Assembly: GCA_036365515.1 (NCBI GenBank)
Contig: CM070877.1
Span: 12,840,601 to 12,904,600, forward strand
Reading direction: 5' to 3'
Source: Torymus aiolomorphi
Taxonomy: Eukaryota > Arthropoda > Insecta > Hymenoptera > Torymidae
Length of the DNA stretch: 64,000 bases
Shown: positions 23,006 through 34,775 of the stretch, piece after piece
Layout: every line of letters starts with the position of its first letter
Position numbering within the stretch: the first letter of the stretch is position 1
Position numbers and translations under genes: made by a program
The notes under the pieces: generated by a model
Database searches by the model: none
What the model saw: only the letters and a program-made list of their open reading frames with translations
Told to the model about the DNA's origin: nothing

Positions 23006-24556
23006 CCCGGTTGCAAATATTCAGCTGGTTTTTACCTGGATTTCCACATAAATTATCACCTGAATTTTCACCCAAAATTCCAAAAACGCGAATTACATGG
23101 ATTTTATGTGAAATTCACGTCCTTTCATCCGATATTCACGTTAACTTCACCAGAAATAAATTACGGCATTGTTATCGTATTATCCTTTATACAACTGAAT
23201 TCCACATGAATTACAGGAATTTTTTGTGAACTTCACGTAGGTTTCTGGTGATAATCATTTGAATTTTAGGTTCAATTCAACTGAAGGGACCGAGGTGAAA
23301 TTAGACGAAGGTGAAATGAACCTGAAATCCACGTGAAATACAATTGGAAAAGGGTAACAATCTTTACCCTAATTTTTCACCTGTTGTTTCATCTAAACAA
23401 GTGCAGTAACTGAAAGTGTAGTCCGCTAGGCGGCGTTACGGAATTGTAACACGCGGGTGAACCGGAACCATCCGAATATATAGGAAAATGTGCGTCGTTA
23501 GGGTGAGCGGTCGGGCTTCATCCACCCACTCCGTATTAACATACTAGGCGGTTACAATATGTACATAATATATAACGTGGTAATTAAGGTGAAAAATTAG
23601 GTGAAAGATAATGTGAAAAATCAGATGAATTTAACCTAAGACCTACATGATTTTTACCCGAAATTCACGTCAACATCACTAGAAATGAATTATAGCTTCG
23701 TTCTCCTGTTACCCTTTTCCAGCTGTATTTCATGTGGTTTCAGGTTCATTTCACCTTTGTCTAACGGTCTCTTAGACTAACCACAAACCTACGTGAAGTT
23801 CAGAAAAAATTCATGTAGGGTAGATGTGGGTATTAGTACGGCATTTATTCTAGGTTTGTTTTAAACCAATAGATTTCATCTCCTTGCAAACAAAGTATGC
23901 TGATTCTTTCTAATAATGGAACTTAGGCATCATATCTATCGATTAGAGTACAATTTCGCAACAAAAATTAATAGATAAATTTATAAAATGACTAAAAACG
24001 ACGTCTCTCTGCAGGTGTTACTGCGAGGCTGCTGCTATTCCTTTGTTGGTATTACGGCGCCATGTTAAGCACAGGCGAGACCGCTCGCGCATGCGCACAC
24101 TGAAAAAACTCTGGCACGCAAGACGCACAAAACGAGGGACGTATTTCGTCCCTTCGGTTCGGCACGGCTGTTGTCCCGTAACGGTGCTACTGATTCCCCC
24201 TGGCGGCGCGTATACCATATCTTAAGGCGAATTTAGGTTAGGTTTTAAAAGTATCGGCAATATTTGGTATGTATTACGTGCCAGAAGGGGAGATGTGCTG
24301 TGCCGAGTCCAGGGACGAAATAAGCCACTCGTTTTGTGCGTCTTGCGTGCCAGAGTTTTTTCAGTGCAGAACCCAAAACAAACACAGCAATACCCATGTC
24401 CACGGTAATACCGACATCTACCCTATTCATGTGAAATTTAGCTGCATAAAGTATAACACGATAACAAAGCTGTAATGTATCTCTGTGAATATCGGGTGAA
24501 ACGACGTGAATTTCACATAAAATTCATGTGACGTTTTTGGAAATTTGACAACCGGG
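23006..24556. mobile_element. 1.55 kb TIR element rich in CACGTGAA-type motifs
   Basis: Inverted ends CCCGGTTGCAAAT (left) and CCCGGTTGTCAAAT (right, complement). Inner inverted arms lie at about 23010-23375 and 23585-23820 ('gaacctgaaatccacgtgaa' against 'catgtggtttcaggttc'), built from repeated 'gaaattcacgt' and 'tcacctgaattttcac' phrases. A GC-richer insert lies at about 23395-23580 and a palindrome at 24098-24365. No transposase. Confidence 0.6.
24098..24365. repeat. ~270 bp palindrome nested in the 23006-24556 element
   Basis: Arms 'cactgaaaaaactctggcac' and its complement at the right end enclose inverted 'gcaagacgcacaaaacga' and 'gggacg.atttcgtccc'. The left edge abuts the NRF-1-like palindrome CGCGCATGCGCA (24086-24097). 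Confidence 0.7.
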
Positions 24557-24924
24557 TTACTATTCAAAAAATTATTTTATAATTATTCAACAATTTTGAT
24601 GGTTGAAGGCTGTAAACTTAATCACGAATGTACATTAATCTTCTGAAATAAAAAAAACGCACACACAAAGTATACCTATTCAAAAAATTATTTTTTATTT
24701 GTCGAAAAATGTTTTGAGCATTTGAATAATACAAAAGTATTATATTGGTTTTAGAATTAATTATTTCAATACTCAAAACCATTAAAAAAATAAGTGATAC
24801 TTTATATATCTGACTTTTGCTTCGTATTTGCTATAATGTATTTCTGTAGATTGTTAATATCATCTTGTTATGATCACTGCAAATTTTCTAAATTGGAGTA
24901 ACGGAAACATAACCTGCAGTCGCC
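24557..24924. other. AT-rich non-coding DNA
   Basis: Nothing recognised. Confidence 0.3.
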
Positions 24925-25021
24925 GATACATACATAGACATATAAAAGATATAGCCTGCAGATATCGCATGAAACAGAAAATGTGGCTCCCGTTTACAAA
25001 AGAGACGGAGAGAAATAAGCG

Positions 25022-25100
<79 letters not shown>

Positions 25101-25942
25101 AATGGGCGGAGCCAGCGCTTGCGCATGCGCAGATATTTTTGCATCAAAACTATATAGTAATTTAAAAGAAGTTATTCACTTGACATGAAAATTGATAAAA
25201 AAAAGTAATGAAAATACAGATTACATGAATATGAAATACTGAAGTTAATCGAAATTAAATGTAAATTAAAACCAAATCTAGAGTAAAATGAAATCCTTTA
25301 TTGTTTATCCGAAGGGATTATTAAATGACAAAGAATTAGTAATCGACTTTACAATAAACTGTAGTAATATAGTCAACAAAGTTATTAAAGAAATATTTAT
25401 TAGAACACCTAATTTGTAAAACTGAGAACAAGTTTAAAATAATATGTGGAAAATGTTCATGTTTGAGAGGTAATTTTATTGAAAAATAATAATATAAAAT
25501 TCTAAAAAACAGAAGAAAAATCACTTAGTCTTGAATTTTCACAAAAGGTTGAGCAAAAGTAGTCGCGTGCCTTAGCCATCGCGGCCGCCGTCACAACACT
25601 TCATACGAGATACGAAGTAGTTTATATTTATTTTTCCTCCTGCGGGTTTGCTCTAGATTTGGTTTTAATTTACATTCAATTTCAATTAACTTCAGTGTTT
25701 CATATTCATGTAATCTGTATTTTCATCACTTTTTTTTATCAATTTTCATGTCAAGTGAACAGCTTTTTTTGAATTACTATATGTGTTGATGCAAAAATAT
25801 CTGCGCATGCGCAAGTGCTGGCTCCACCCAATATAGACACAGAGAGACCACTTATTTCTCTCCGTCTCTTTCTAAATGGAAGCCACATTTTCATGCGACA
25901 TCCACTGCAGTCTATACCTATCTTATATGTCTGTGGATACAT
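24925..25942. repeat. ~1 kb inverted repeat with (TC)n and NRF-1-like sites
   Basis: Arms at about 24925-25277 and 25657-25942 are inverted copies ('gaaaatgtggctcccgttta', 'ctgaagttaatcgaaat', 'tagagcaaacc'). The exact 12-mer TGCGCATGCGCA occurs once in each arm (25120-25131 and 25802-25813). The left arm has expanded a (TC)n run (25023-25098) that is absent from the right arm. The spacer has no gene. Confidence 0.75.
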
Positions 25943-26588
25943 GAAAATACAATCCGATAAAATTTTTTATGAGCGCTCAATCGCTTTCCGATAAAAAGTT
26001 TCATGGGATTCTATCTGAATGTTTTTTTAACCTGTTTTTATAGTATTTAATCATCTATGGTAACAATAAATATGTGCAAAAAGCTTTGAAAAATGTCTTA
26101 AATATATAATATTGAGAAAAAATAATTTATGAAATTTACTTTTCTAGAACATAGGATACATTGGGAAATAATTATATTATGCATGAAAGTTCAAATTCCT
26201 CCGATCTCTACAGCGGTCTCAACTCGAACGTCAAAGACAAAACGAAGCGGCCGAGTTGTAACCTTGTTACGCGCCGAGCCGCACTGTAACCTTTTATCTC
26301 CCAAGTGACGTTATGTAAGTTGGCAATTAAAAAATTATCACATATTTAAGATTAAGAAAGATTATGTACTGTATTGTAAGTAAGGGGGCCACCCGCGTGA
26401 AAATATCATATGAGATCTCATATGAGAATTTCAGATATCAGATCTCATATGAGCTGGGCTCTGATAGTTGTGTGTTCTTTAATAAAGTTTTATTATTTTT
26501 ATAATCGAATGTTCAATTAATTATTTAACTCTTGAATCTGGATATGACAATATTAACAGTAATGTATCTTTACACAAATTTTATATTA
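25943..26588. other. Non-coding spacer with short CATATGAG palindromes
   Basis: Mostly AT-rich. Around 26405-26455 there are repeated overlapping palindromes catatgagatctcatatgag. No gene. Confidence 0.4.
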
Positions 26589-27474
26589 GGCCGAATCCAT
26601 TTCAAATCAGGTGGACCGCGTATGCCTATGTCACCGATTATTTTGGAATTAAAGTATTCATGTTCTTCTCCAAAAATTATTTGACCCGTATATTTTTATT
26701 TTTTTGTTGCATCAAAATTTCATGCGTTCAGCAATGGCAAGAAATTCCGAGAAAAACCTTACTTAGAAAAAAATTTTTTCAATGTAATTTTCAAACCGCT
26801 ACTGCTTCACCAGTTTTTTAAGCTTTTTAGCGTGTAACACATAATTTCACTAAGGTTTGAACCCTCTTTCACGCTCTTTATGTTATTTTAAAAAAAAAAT
26901 AAAAAATGCACGAGTTATATACTTTTTACTGAAAAATGCACTTTTTAGAAAAGTGCATTTTTCTCAAAAACGCCATTTTTTTTTACTCAATTTTTTTTTG
27001 TCCTGATAGAGGAACTAAATACCTATCTAGACATATTTGTGAAATTCCCGACCCGTGCCCAGGAATAGCGATCATTAATGAGATAATACACAAACAAATT
27101 TTTCACGCTTAACCCTTACATATATTCAATGGTATAACAGTCAATATAAAGGTTTTTATCTTTGTGCGTAAGCAATATACAAGCACACATAGTATCTGTT
27201 GTATTTTTTATTTTTATCTTTTAGATTTTTTATTTTTATAACTACCTTTGTTTTTAGTAGTTAAGTAATACATATATGTACATGAGCGTAAGTAATACAT
27301 ATATGTACACGTATGAGTTTATGTACTTATACATTGATCCCCTAGATGGCTATCGTTAGATCTTTTATGTACCAAGAAAAGTTCGGTTTCTGCTATAAGT
27401 ACACCTCCAGTATTTTTTAAAACTATCATATTTTTGAAAATTATTATATATTTCACCTGATTAACTTAACTACG

Positions 27475-29325
27475 ATGTCTCAAAATTATTCAACGAAGAG
27501 AATCAAATGTGCAGATTTTTTAAATAAGCACAAAAAAATTTTTTACGAACCTAATTCCGTGCGTTTTCAACAACTTGAGAATCTTGCTCATCCATTGAAG
27601 CTTCTCTATCCTGATTTACCTTTGACCCCCTCTACATATCTGTGTAGACGTTGTTACGAGCACGCTTTAGAATTGGTGACTAGCACTGACAATGAATTTT
27701 CAACGGATGATAATTTTATCGACAACGGAATCGATAGAGATGAAGATTTTTTGTCAAGTACTCCAGAACGCGTGGAAGAATTTAATAATAAAATAAGTAC
27801 ATTTTTCTCAGGATGTGTATCGCCTCTTAAGAGGAAAAATCTTATACGTGAAAAATCAATTGAAAATTACGTAAAAAAGAAAACGAAAAATATACTTTCA
27901 ACATTGTCTAATGCCCTCGATGTGAAGTTGAATAATGTTTATGACGTTTCTATAAAAGCAAACGAATCAACTGCATGCCGTTGTACAGAATGGGTACAAA
28001 ATGTTGGTTTAGCCTTGCAAAAGTGTTCTACGGTATCAGAAAAAGTAAAAATTCTGACTTTGCTACCCTCATCCTTAACGAAAAATGAAATTTTATCTTT
28101 ATTTCCAGACATAACATTGTACATGATAGAAAGAGCGAAAAGTCTTGCACAAGAAAAGGGAGTTTATTCAGAACCAGAAGCGTACACAGGCCATCCAATT
28201 GACGAAAGGACCGAACAAATTGTTATGGAATATTATATAAATGACGATTTTAATTGTTCAAGACAGAGTCCTAATAAGAGTGACGTTATTACCGTTAAAA
28301 TAAATGATAAAGAAGAGAAGAAAGTTAAACGTTTTCTTACTCAAAGTCTGAAAGCAACGTATAAAGCATTCAAAAATGATTATCCGGAATTAAAAATTGG
28401 TAAATCGAAGTTTTATAGTTTGCGATCAAAATATGTTTTACTTAGCCCCATCAAAGAAGTTTGTCTCTGTATCTATTGCGCAAATTATGATTTATTTCTT
28501 ACGAGCTTGATTAATTTCAGAGGGAGTAACATTACAAAGTTGGATGAACTTTGGTCAGAAATAATAAACGCAACAAAGTGTTCTGAGCCATCTGATTTAT
28601 GTTATTTGCAGGAATGTAAAATTTGTCCAGGCAGTAACGGAATTACGTTTCATGTTCTAAAACTGCAAGATGTAGAAAGCACAGAAGAAATTACGTATGC
28701 TTTGTGGGAAAATGGTAACTTGATTAAAAAAACAGTGCCAATTTCTGCTTTTAAAGAGGAACTTTCGGTTTGGACCATGAAGATTAGTACTCACATGTAT
28801 GTAAAAAATATACAACGCAAAGCTATAAAAGCAGAAAGAGAAAATGCTAAAAAAGACCCACATCATTTAGTTCTTCAAATAGACTTCGCTGAAAACTGGG
28901 CTGTAATTCATAATAAAGCTATTCAAGGAAATCATTGGGTTAATGATCAAATTTCTATTTTCACAGCAGTATCTTATCAAGGGGATTCGACACAAAGTTT
29001 CGCACTCATAAGTGATGACCGAAAACATGATTCAGCGTATGCTTTGCTAGCAATAGAAAACATTATAATCTACTTGAAAGACAATTGTCGTGATTCAATA
29101 AAAAAAATTACCATTGTATCAGATGGTGCCGCTAGCCACTTTAAAAATCGCTTTCAATTATATGAATTAAAACGAGCACCATTTGATATAAAATGGTTGT
29201 TCTCTGCTACTGGGCACGGCAAAGGAGCTGTAGATGGTGTGGGTGGACTTATAAAGCATTATGCTACTTCGCATAATCTTCGAGGTCCCCATGAAAATCC
29301 ATTCAAAATGGTAATGATTTTGTAG
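27475..29325 (+). CDS. Transposase (probable DDE/D type), frameshifted near C-terminus
   Basis: 616 aa, ATG at 27475. The N-terminal third has cysteine pairs suitable for zinc binding (YLCRRCYEH; later CRC and VCLCIYCANY). The C-terminal half has a catalytic-core look: QIDFAENW (first acidic residue, residue ~470), TIVSDGAASHFKN (second acidic residue, ~550) and FSATGHGKGAVDGVGG (~580). This D-F-x-E-N / S-D-G-A / G-K-G-x-x-D-G-x-G-G pattern is known from uncharacterised animal transposases; I cannot name the superfamily with confidence (Sola-like is one possibility). The frame stops at 29325, but about 95 more in-style codons follow in another frame (to 29597), so a one-base loss in an A-run near 29308 probably inactivated it. 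Confidence 0.75.
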   Translation: MSQNYSTKRIKCADFLNKHKKIFYEPNSVRFQQLENLAHPLKLLYPDLPLTPSTYLCRRCYEHALELVTSTDNEFSTDDNFIDNGIDRDEDFLSSTPERVEEFNNKISTFFSGCVSPLKRKNLIREKSIENYVKKKTKNILSTLSNALDVKLNNVYDVSIKANESTACRCTEWVQNVGLALQKCSTVSEKVKILTLLPSSLTKNEILSLFPDITLYMIERAKSLAQEKGVYSEPEAYTGHPIDERTEQIVMEYYINDDFNCSRQSPNKSDVITVKINDKEEKKVKRFLTQSLKATYKAFKNDYPELKIGKSKFYSLRSKYVLLSPIKEVCLCIYCANYDLFLTSLINFRGSNITKLDELWSEIINATKCSEPSDLCYLQECKICPGSNGITFHVLKLQDVESTEEITYALWENGNLIKKTVPISAFKEELSVWTMKISTHMYVKNIQRKAIKAERENAKKDPHHLVLQIDFAENWAVIHNKAIQGNHWVNDQISIFTAVSYQGDSTQSFALISDDRKHDSAYALLAIENIIIYLKDNCRDSIKKITIVSDGAASHFKNRFQLYELKRAPFDIKWLFSATGHGKGAVDGVGGLIKHYATSHNLRGPHENPFKMVMIL

Positions 29326-29597
29326 ACCACGTTCAAAAATATACACATGCAATTAAAATAATACATTTACAAGACGTTGACGTAGAAGAGTTTAGAAAAG
29401 TAAAAAATGTTGATTGGCTTGCTACTCCTAAGTATCCTGGAATTCAAAAAACTCATTTATGGATTAAAGAAACGTGCAATGATAAAGTACATTGTTTAAC
29501 AGCAAAGACCGCTGATTGTCCCCTTACTGAAGTAAGAACAATGAAGCAGAAAAAGAAAGGTAGATATAAAAATAAAAAATCTAAAAGACAAAAATAA
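29312..29597 (+). pseudogene. Out-of-frame C-terminal remnant of the transposase
   Basis: Open in the frame that begins NDFVDHVQKYTHAIK and ends in a lysine/arginine-rich tail (KKKGRYKNKKSKRQK) at a TAA. The codon use resembles the main ORF. It is separated from it only by the apparent one-base shift, and probably gave the complete protein a basic C-terminus. Confidence 0.6.
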
Positions 29598-30206
29598 AAA
29601 ATACAACAGATACTATGTGTAATTGTATATTGCTTACGCACAAAGATAAAAACCTTTATATTGACTGTCATACCATTGAATATATGTAAGGGTTAAGCGT
29701 GAACAATTTGTGTATTATCTCATTAATGATCGCTATTCCTGGGCACGGGTCGGGAATTTCACAAATACGTCTAGAGAGGTATTTAGGTCCTCTATCAGGA
29801 CAAAAAAAATGAGCAAAAAAAATGGCGTTTTTGAGAAAAATGCACTTTTCTAAAAAGTGCATTTTTCAGTAAAAAGTACATAACTCGTGCATTTTTTATT
29901 TTTTTTTTAAATAACATAAAGAACGTGAAAGAGGGCTCAAACCTTAGTGAAATTATGTGTTACACGCTAAAAAGCTTAAAAAACTGGTGAAGCAGTAGCG
30001 GTTTGAAAATTACATTGAAAAAATTTTTCTAAGTAAGGTTTTTCTCGGAATTTTTTGCCATTGCTGAACGCATGCAATTTTGATGCAACAAAAAAATAAA
30101 AATATGCGGGTCAAATAATTTTTGGAGAAGAACATGAATACTTTAATTCCAAAATGATCGGTGACATAGGCATACGCGGTCCACCTGATTTGAAATGGAT
30201 TCGGCC

Positions 30207-31277
30207 ATTGACTATTTACATGACAATTATTCGTCTCACAAAATATTACATTTATAATTCTAATTTTTTATATTTTTAAAATTTTTCTTGCGAAGTTATA
30301 ATACTTATTGCTCGACTTGTAAGACTGCTCTAAATAAAAAATTAAAAAATAAAAAAAAAACGCGTGTGCATCTCAGGACGCCCAGCAGAAATGATAACTT
30401 TAATTTATTGATTTAGGTATTGAAGCTATTTTTCATTGCAATAACAAGAGAAAACAAAACGGGCAACCAGTATATCAAACATGACGAAAATGAATTCTAT
30501 TTTTTATTGGTTAAATTCCAGCGAATTTTAAATGATTGCGACTGGAGTAGTTTAGAATAGCTTGGGAGCTTTGTTATATTATACCTAATTACCATTTTAA
30601 TAACAAATACAAATACGGGTCATTTAAGGTTTACAAATAATTTGTTTATTTACATTCATTTTTAAATGAATAAAAACGCAGTCAATTAAAATAATAATAT
30701 AAACGAATAAATTAAAAAATGTTTTTATCAGTATTTGTCAGCTGGGCTGAGGGAAGTCTTATCAACTTCTATATATAGCTAGAGATCTGCAGCTTAATTA
30801 TTACCGTCGCTGTACTCAGTATATATGAATTTTCATTTAGTTTACTCAAAATTATTTAGTTAATGATAAATTCTTTAACGGTATTAGAACGTTAAGAGTC
30901 CCTATCGGTATATAGAAAATGCATAAAAACTAAATGGATTTAATGAGGAAGAGCGCAAATAAATTCAAATTGTTTCGCGGTATGTATATTTTTGAGGTCC
31001 CTTTTATCGTATGAACATTCCGTTTTCGCGCATCTCATGAGACAGCATTCTAAATTAATACCTTTTATTAGTTACAAAAATTAGTAATTGCTTACGCAAT
31101 TTTAAGTACATTCCACAGACAAAACATCTGAGGAACCGACTTCAATCATTTCATTGTGTTGCGTGGAGTGTAGTAAGTTCATAAATTCGATTTTTCAAAG
31201 TCATGAATCATTTATTCATTTTATTCAAAATAACTACTACTTATGATCACAATACTATGTCGTATTTTTGTTCTTGA
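30207..31277. other. AT-rich non-coding DNA
   Basis: No gene or clear repeat recognised. Confidence 0.35.
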
Positions 31278-31552
31278 GGTACATGAAGAAATCTCCTGAA
31301 TTTTTACTCTTTTGTGCCTTTTTTTTTCTTAATTTATTGCTTCGTTCCCAAAAAGTAGACCTATTTAGACAATTTTTTACATGCTCAGAATTTAGCATGC
31401 GCGGCACACCAATATGGATTACAGGACTGGTTCTCTAGGTTTAAAATAAAGATTTTTCATCCTGTCTCGTTTATGTGCTTCGCACGCTAAACTAATGGCA
31501 GCAATAAATTAAAAAAAAAGGCACAAAAGAGTCAAAAGTTCAGGAGATTTCC
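31278..31552. repeat. ~275 bp palindromic element
   Basis: Terminal arms of about 52 bp: 'gaaatctcctgaatttttac' with 'ttttgtgcctttttttttct' on the left and the complement on the right ('aggcacaaaagagtcaaaag', 'caggagatttcc'). The middle is non-coding. Confidence 0.7.
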
Positions 31553-32253
31553 CCATATGCGTGATAGTTAAGTAAATAATAATTATACCTAGAATACAAA
31601 AAGTTTATTAAATTTTTTATGCAGTAAAACTTCAAGAAATATATGAATACTTTGAATCGGATAGCATCGTAACAAATAACATACAAAGAACTAGAACGCG
31701 CTATCGCGCGCCAACCACCCGTTTTCTATAGTATTAGGCCAATCAATAGAGATTTTTTCGTGACAAAAAGCTTCAGTAAATGGTAAGCGCTATCTTACGC
31801 AGAATAATCTACAGTATAACTGGGATATAAACTCGACTACCAAAGCTGTTCCATCTATTTGTTATTAACAATTTAATGCAAAAAAGCGTTTTTTTTTTGT
31901 TTTTTGCTTATAAAACCGAAACTGATGGACCAATCTTGATGGTCCAATAAAATAAATTGTAGTAAATGAAATTACGAACAAAATGAGATGTTGATCGAAC
32001 CAATCGGATGATTAATAACGGAGAAAAACGTGAACACTGAAAAAATCAGCGTTTTTTCAAAAATTCATATCTCCGCCATTTTTTTAAATGTAGCGCATAT
32101 CTCTGACGAATTGATAGTAATTCACATGTACTTTATGTGTGCGAAAACCAGGTGCTGTGCGATTATTAATTTTTGCGCAATCGCGATTTGAATTTTTTAG
32201 TAGGCTATTTTTGAGCGACGCTGTATGCCCCATGGGTGGTCCGATTTCAATTA
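31553..32253. other. AT-rich non-coding DNA
   Basis: Nothing recognised. The copia reverse transcriptase and RNase H that should lie here (3' of the integrase on the minus strand) are absent. Confidence 0.4.
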
Positions 32254-32601
32254 TCAAAAAAGATTCTGAAAGCTCAAATGTTGTACTACAAAACGTCTAT
32301 CTTGATTAAGAACTGTTTTATACCTGAAAACATGTGAATCGAATTTGTTCAAAAACTTGACGTTCGGAGACACCCGAACCTTTTTCTGTTCAAGGATCCA
32401 AATACGGAAGGCTTTTGATTGCTCCGAGTAACCTACAAAAATTCCAGGCAGCCCTTTTAGATCGAACTTGCCTTTCGTGGCGTCTTTGTTCAATGTGTAT
32501 ACTTTCTCTCCAAATACGTGCAGGTGAGAAACGTTTGGACGCTTCCCGAACCAGACTTCGTGCGGGGTTCCCTTTCTCAGTGACTTTGTGACGCACCTGT
32601 T

Positions 32602-33093
32602 TCAGACGTGGTTGGCGGTGGACACGGCCTCAGCCCAGAACGATGAAGGTAGGCCCGACTCGATAAGAAGGCATCGAGCTGATTCGACGAGCGTGCGATT
32701 CTTACGCTCCGCTACGCCGTTTTGCTGCGGTGTATGCGGCACTGTTAAGCGATGATTGATTCCGGCAACCTTGAGGAACTCCTTTATCTTCTCATTACAG
32801 AACTCGCGCCCGTTGTCCGACTGCAGCGCTTTTATTCTGTGTCCGGTCTGATTTTCGACAAGATTTTTTAACTCCTTGAATTTCTCAAATACCTCGGCTT
32901 TCGTCCGCATAAAATGGACTTTGCACCATCTGCTTCGGTCATCAATGAACGTTATGAAGTATCGGGCGCCTCCGAGTGAATTGCAACGCATAGGCTCGCA
33001 TACATCTGCATGTATTATTTCCAGCAGTTCGGTTGAGCGAGTCTCACTTTTAGTGAATGATGTGCTCGCGATTTTACCGGCAAGGTCTCGCAT
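32602..33093 (-). pseudogene. Copia integrase catalytic core
   Basis: Retroviral-type integrase fold: LLEIIHADVCEP (first Asp), ALQSDNGREF (second Asp), PHTPQQNGVAERKNRTL (catalytic Glu) with normal spacing. The catalytic triad is intact although the frame is broken on both sides. The cDNA-joining reaction is known for the family; this copy cannot be expressed as part of a normal polyprotein. Confidence 0.8.
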
Positions 33094-33994
33094 TTGCTTA
33101 GGTCGATTGAACTGTCACATTTTAGGCCGATCACACATTCACTTTTGCACATCTGATATATGTCATTTGCATTGATATGACCTAAACGAGCGTACCATAA
33201 CTCAGTTTCGCTTTTGCAATTGTCCGTCACAGCGATAGCGCATCGTTCGACCTGACCTTTAAAGTAAAACAAATCACCGACACGGTTCGCCGTAATCTTG
33301 ATGTTTCCATCCGTATCTTTTACAACGGCGCCATCTCTCGAGAACGTCACTTCGTTGCCTGAGTCTACTACTTTTGCGATCAAAATCAAATTCGTTCGAA
33401 GGCTCGGCACTAACAAGGCATTCTTCAATGTAACTGTATCACTCGCGTTATGCACTGTCGCGATCCGAATGTCACCTTTGCCTTTCACGTTTGTAGAACT
33501 GTTATCAGCTAACTTCAAATCGCCGTGTGTTTTCTTAATGTTCGAAAATGCCTCCGGGTCTTTGCAAAGATGGGCAGTGCACCTGCTATCCATACACCAT
33601 AGCTCTTCGGCGCTTATAGCTCGGCCGGTAAAGAAGGCGCAGTTGGAGTTCTCGGCGTCTTGTCCTTTTGCGCTCGCGTCTCTTTTCTTGGAATAGCACT
33701 CGGATTCTTTGTGCCCTTTTCTGTTGCAATATCTACACTTATATGTTGGCTTAGGTTTTGACTGTCCTTTATCACTCGCGCCATTTTGTGATGAGCCGAA
33801 GTGTTTTCCGCCTTTGTTGTTTTGGAATGGTTTTCGTGACTTGATCGCGCACCAAAAATTTTCGAAATTGCTGGGTAAACTGTACAGGAGCATGATCGAT
33901 AACAGATCACCGTTAATTTCTACGTTCATGCCCTGCAGCTTGTCAACGGCTTCGAAGAAACCGGACAAATGATTTTTCAGATCTTCCCCTTCCT

Positions 33995-34289
33995 CACGGA
34001 AAAAAATATTCAGGACAGTTCTCTTTTTCGTCTGTTTGTGAATGAAAGCTGCTCTTCGATGCGATCTGATAATGAGTCCCGAGCAAACGGGACTGAGTCC
34101 TGAGCGAACGAGACTGAATCAACTCAATGTCATAAAAATAAACAACGGATGCCCTTGCGCAAGGCGAACGCACGGTCGCGCCGTCTCAAAGTGTACTCAG
34201 TCCCGAGTGACGAGAGAACTGCTACTAACATGTGCAGTGGCGCCACAGCTATGAAATACAGCACTGGTAGCAAAACATTTTTTTCCGTG
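33995..34289. mobile_element. 295 bp MITE inside copia gag
   Basis: Ends CACGGAAAAAAATATT and, inverted, CACGGAAAAAAATGTT, with CT on both sides. On the minus strand, removing the element and one copy of the flanking dinucleotide would put the two gag halves back in one frame, which supports the boundaries. The ends resemble the CACGGAGAGAAATTTT ends of the elements at 1438-2160 and 4058-4781. Confidence 0.75.
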
Positions 34290-34775
34290 CTCCATCTTGT
34301 GTTGCGTGAGACGTTTGAGTAGAGCCGCTTTTCGCGTGGGCCCTTTCGATGCATAAACTGACTCTAACTTTATCCATACTTCGCGCGATATTGTGCATCC
34401 GCGGATGTTATGAAGTTTGGAAGGTTTGATGGCCAATATCAGATCCGCTTTTACTTTCCGATCCGCCTGTATCCATGCTTTATACGCGGTTTCGTTAGCG
34501 GCGGTTGGTTGTGGAGGTAGCTGAGGCTGCGGATTTTCGCCTACTACATACGACCAAGAGTCGTTTTTCGTAAGGAGAGCTTCAGCTAGAATCTCATGTA
34601 TCATAGTTATCGCGTGATAACATTTCCAATCTGGTGGTATGAGTTGTGCTGCTTTCCGCCATCTTGCTGGCTAGTAGCACTCGCCGCCTTTAGATCTCTT
34701 TCGTATTCGCACTTAATTTGCACTTTTGGATTTTTTTTTTTACCCGTGTTTGCCGTTCGCGTTAGCTGGGCCCAT

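Larger units (their letters stand above)
26589..30206 (+). mobile_element. DNA transposon with ~640 bp terminal inverted repeats
   Basis: Ends GGCCGAATCCATTTCAAATC (left) and its exact complement (right). Inverted similarity continues for about 640 bp (26589-27237 against 29565-30206) with few mismatches. One large ORF lies between them. Flanks are ...TATTA and ATTGA..., so no clean target duplication can be read. The superfamily is not assigned; it is a cut-and-paste element by structure. Confidence 0.85.
32254..34604 (-). pseudogene. Broken Ty1/copia-type retrotransposon (gag-protease-integrase, no RT)
   Basis: Order on the minus strand: Gag core (34604 down to 34290, VWIKLESVYASKGPTRKAALL), a MITE insertion (33995-34289), rest of Gag with zinc knuckle CRYCNRKGHKESEC (about 33725), protease region with MDSRCTAHLC (about 33585) where the usual D-S-G is D-S-R, gag-pre-integrase motif ELWYARLGHI (about 33200), integrase core (33093-32602), then KFDLKGLPGIFVGYSEQSKAFRIW (32493-32254) in a shifted frame. 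Breaks: MITE in gag, frame shifts near 33050 and 32500, active-site change in the protease, loss of RT/RNase H, no recognisable LTR pair. It cannot be autonomous. Confidence 0.85.

Noticed and set aside
24860..25157. Ser-Leu / Arg-Glu repeat proteins
   Set aside because: Artefacts of the (TC)n run inside a non-coding inverted repeat.
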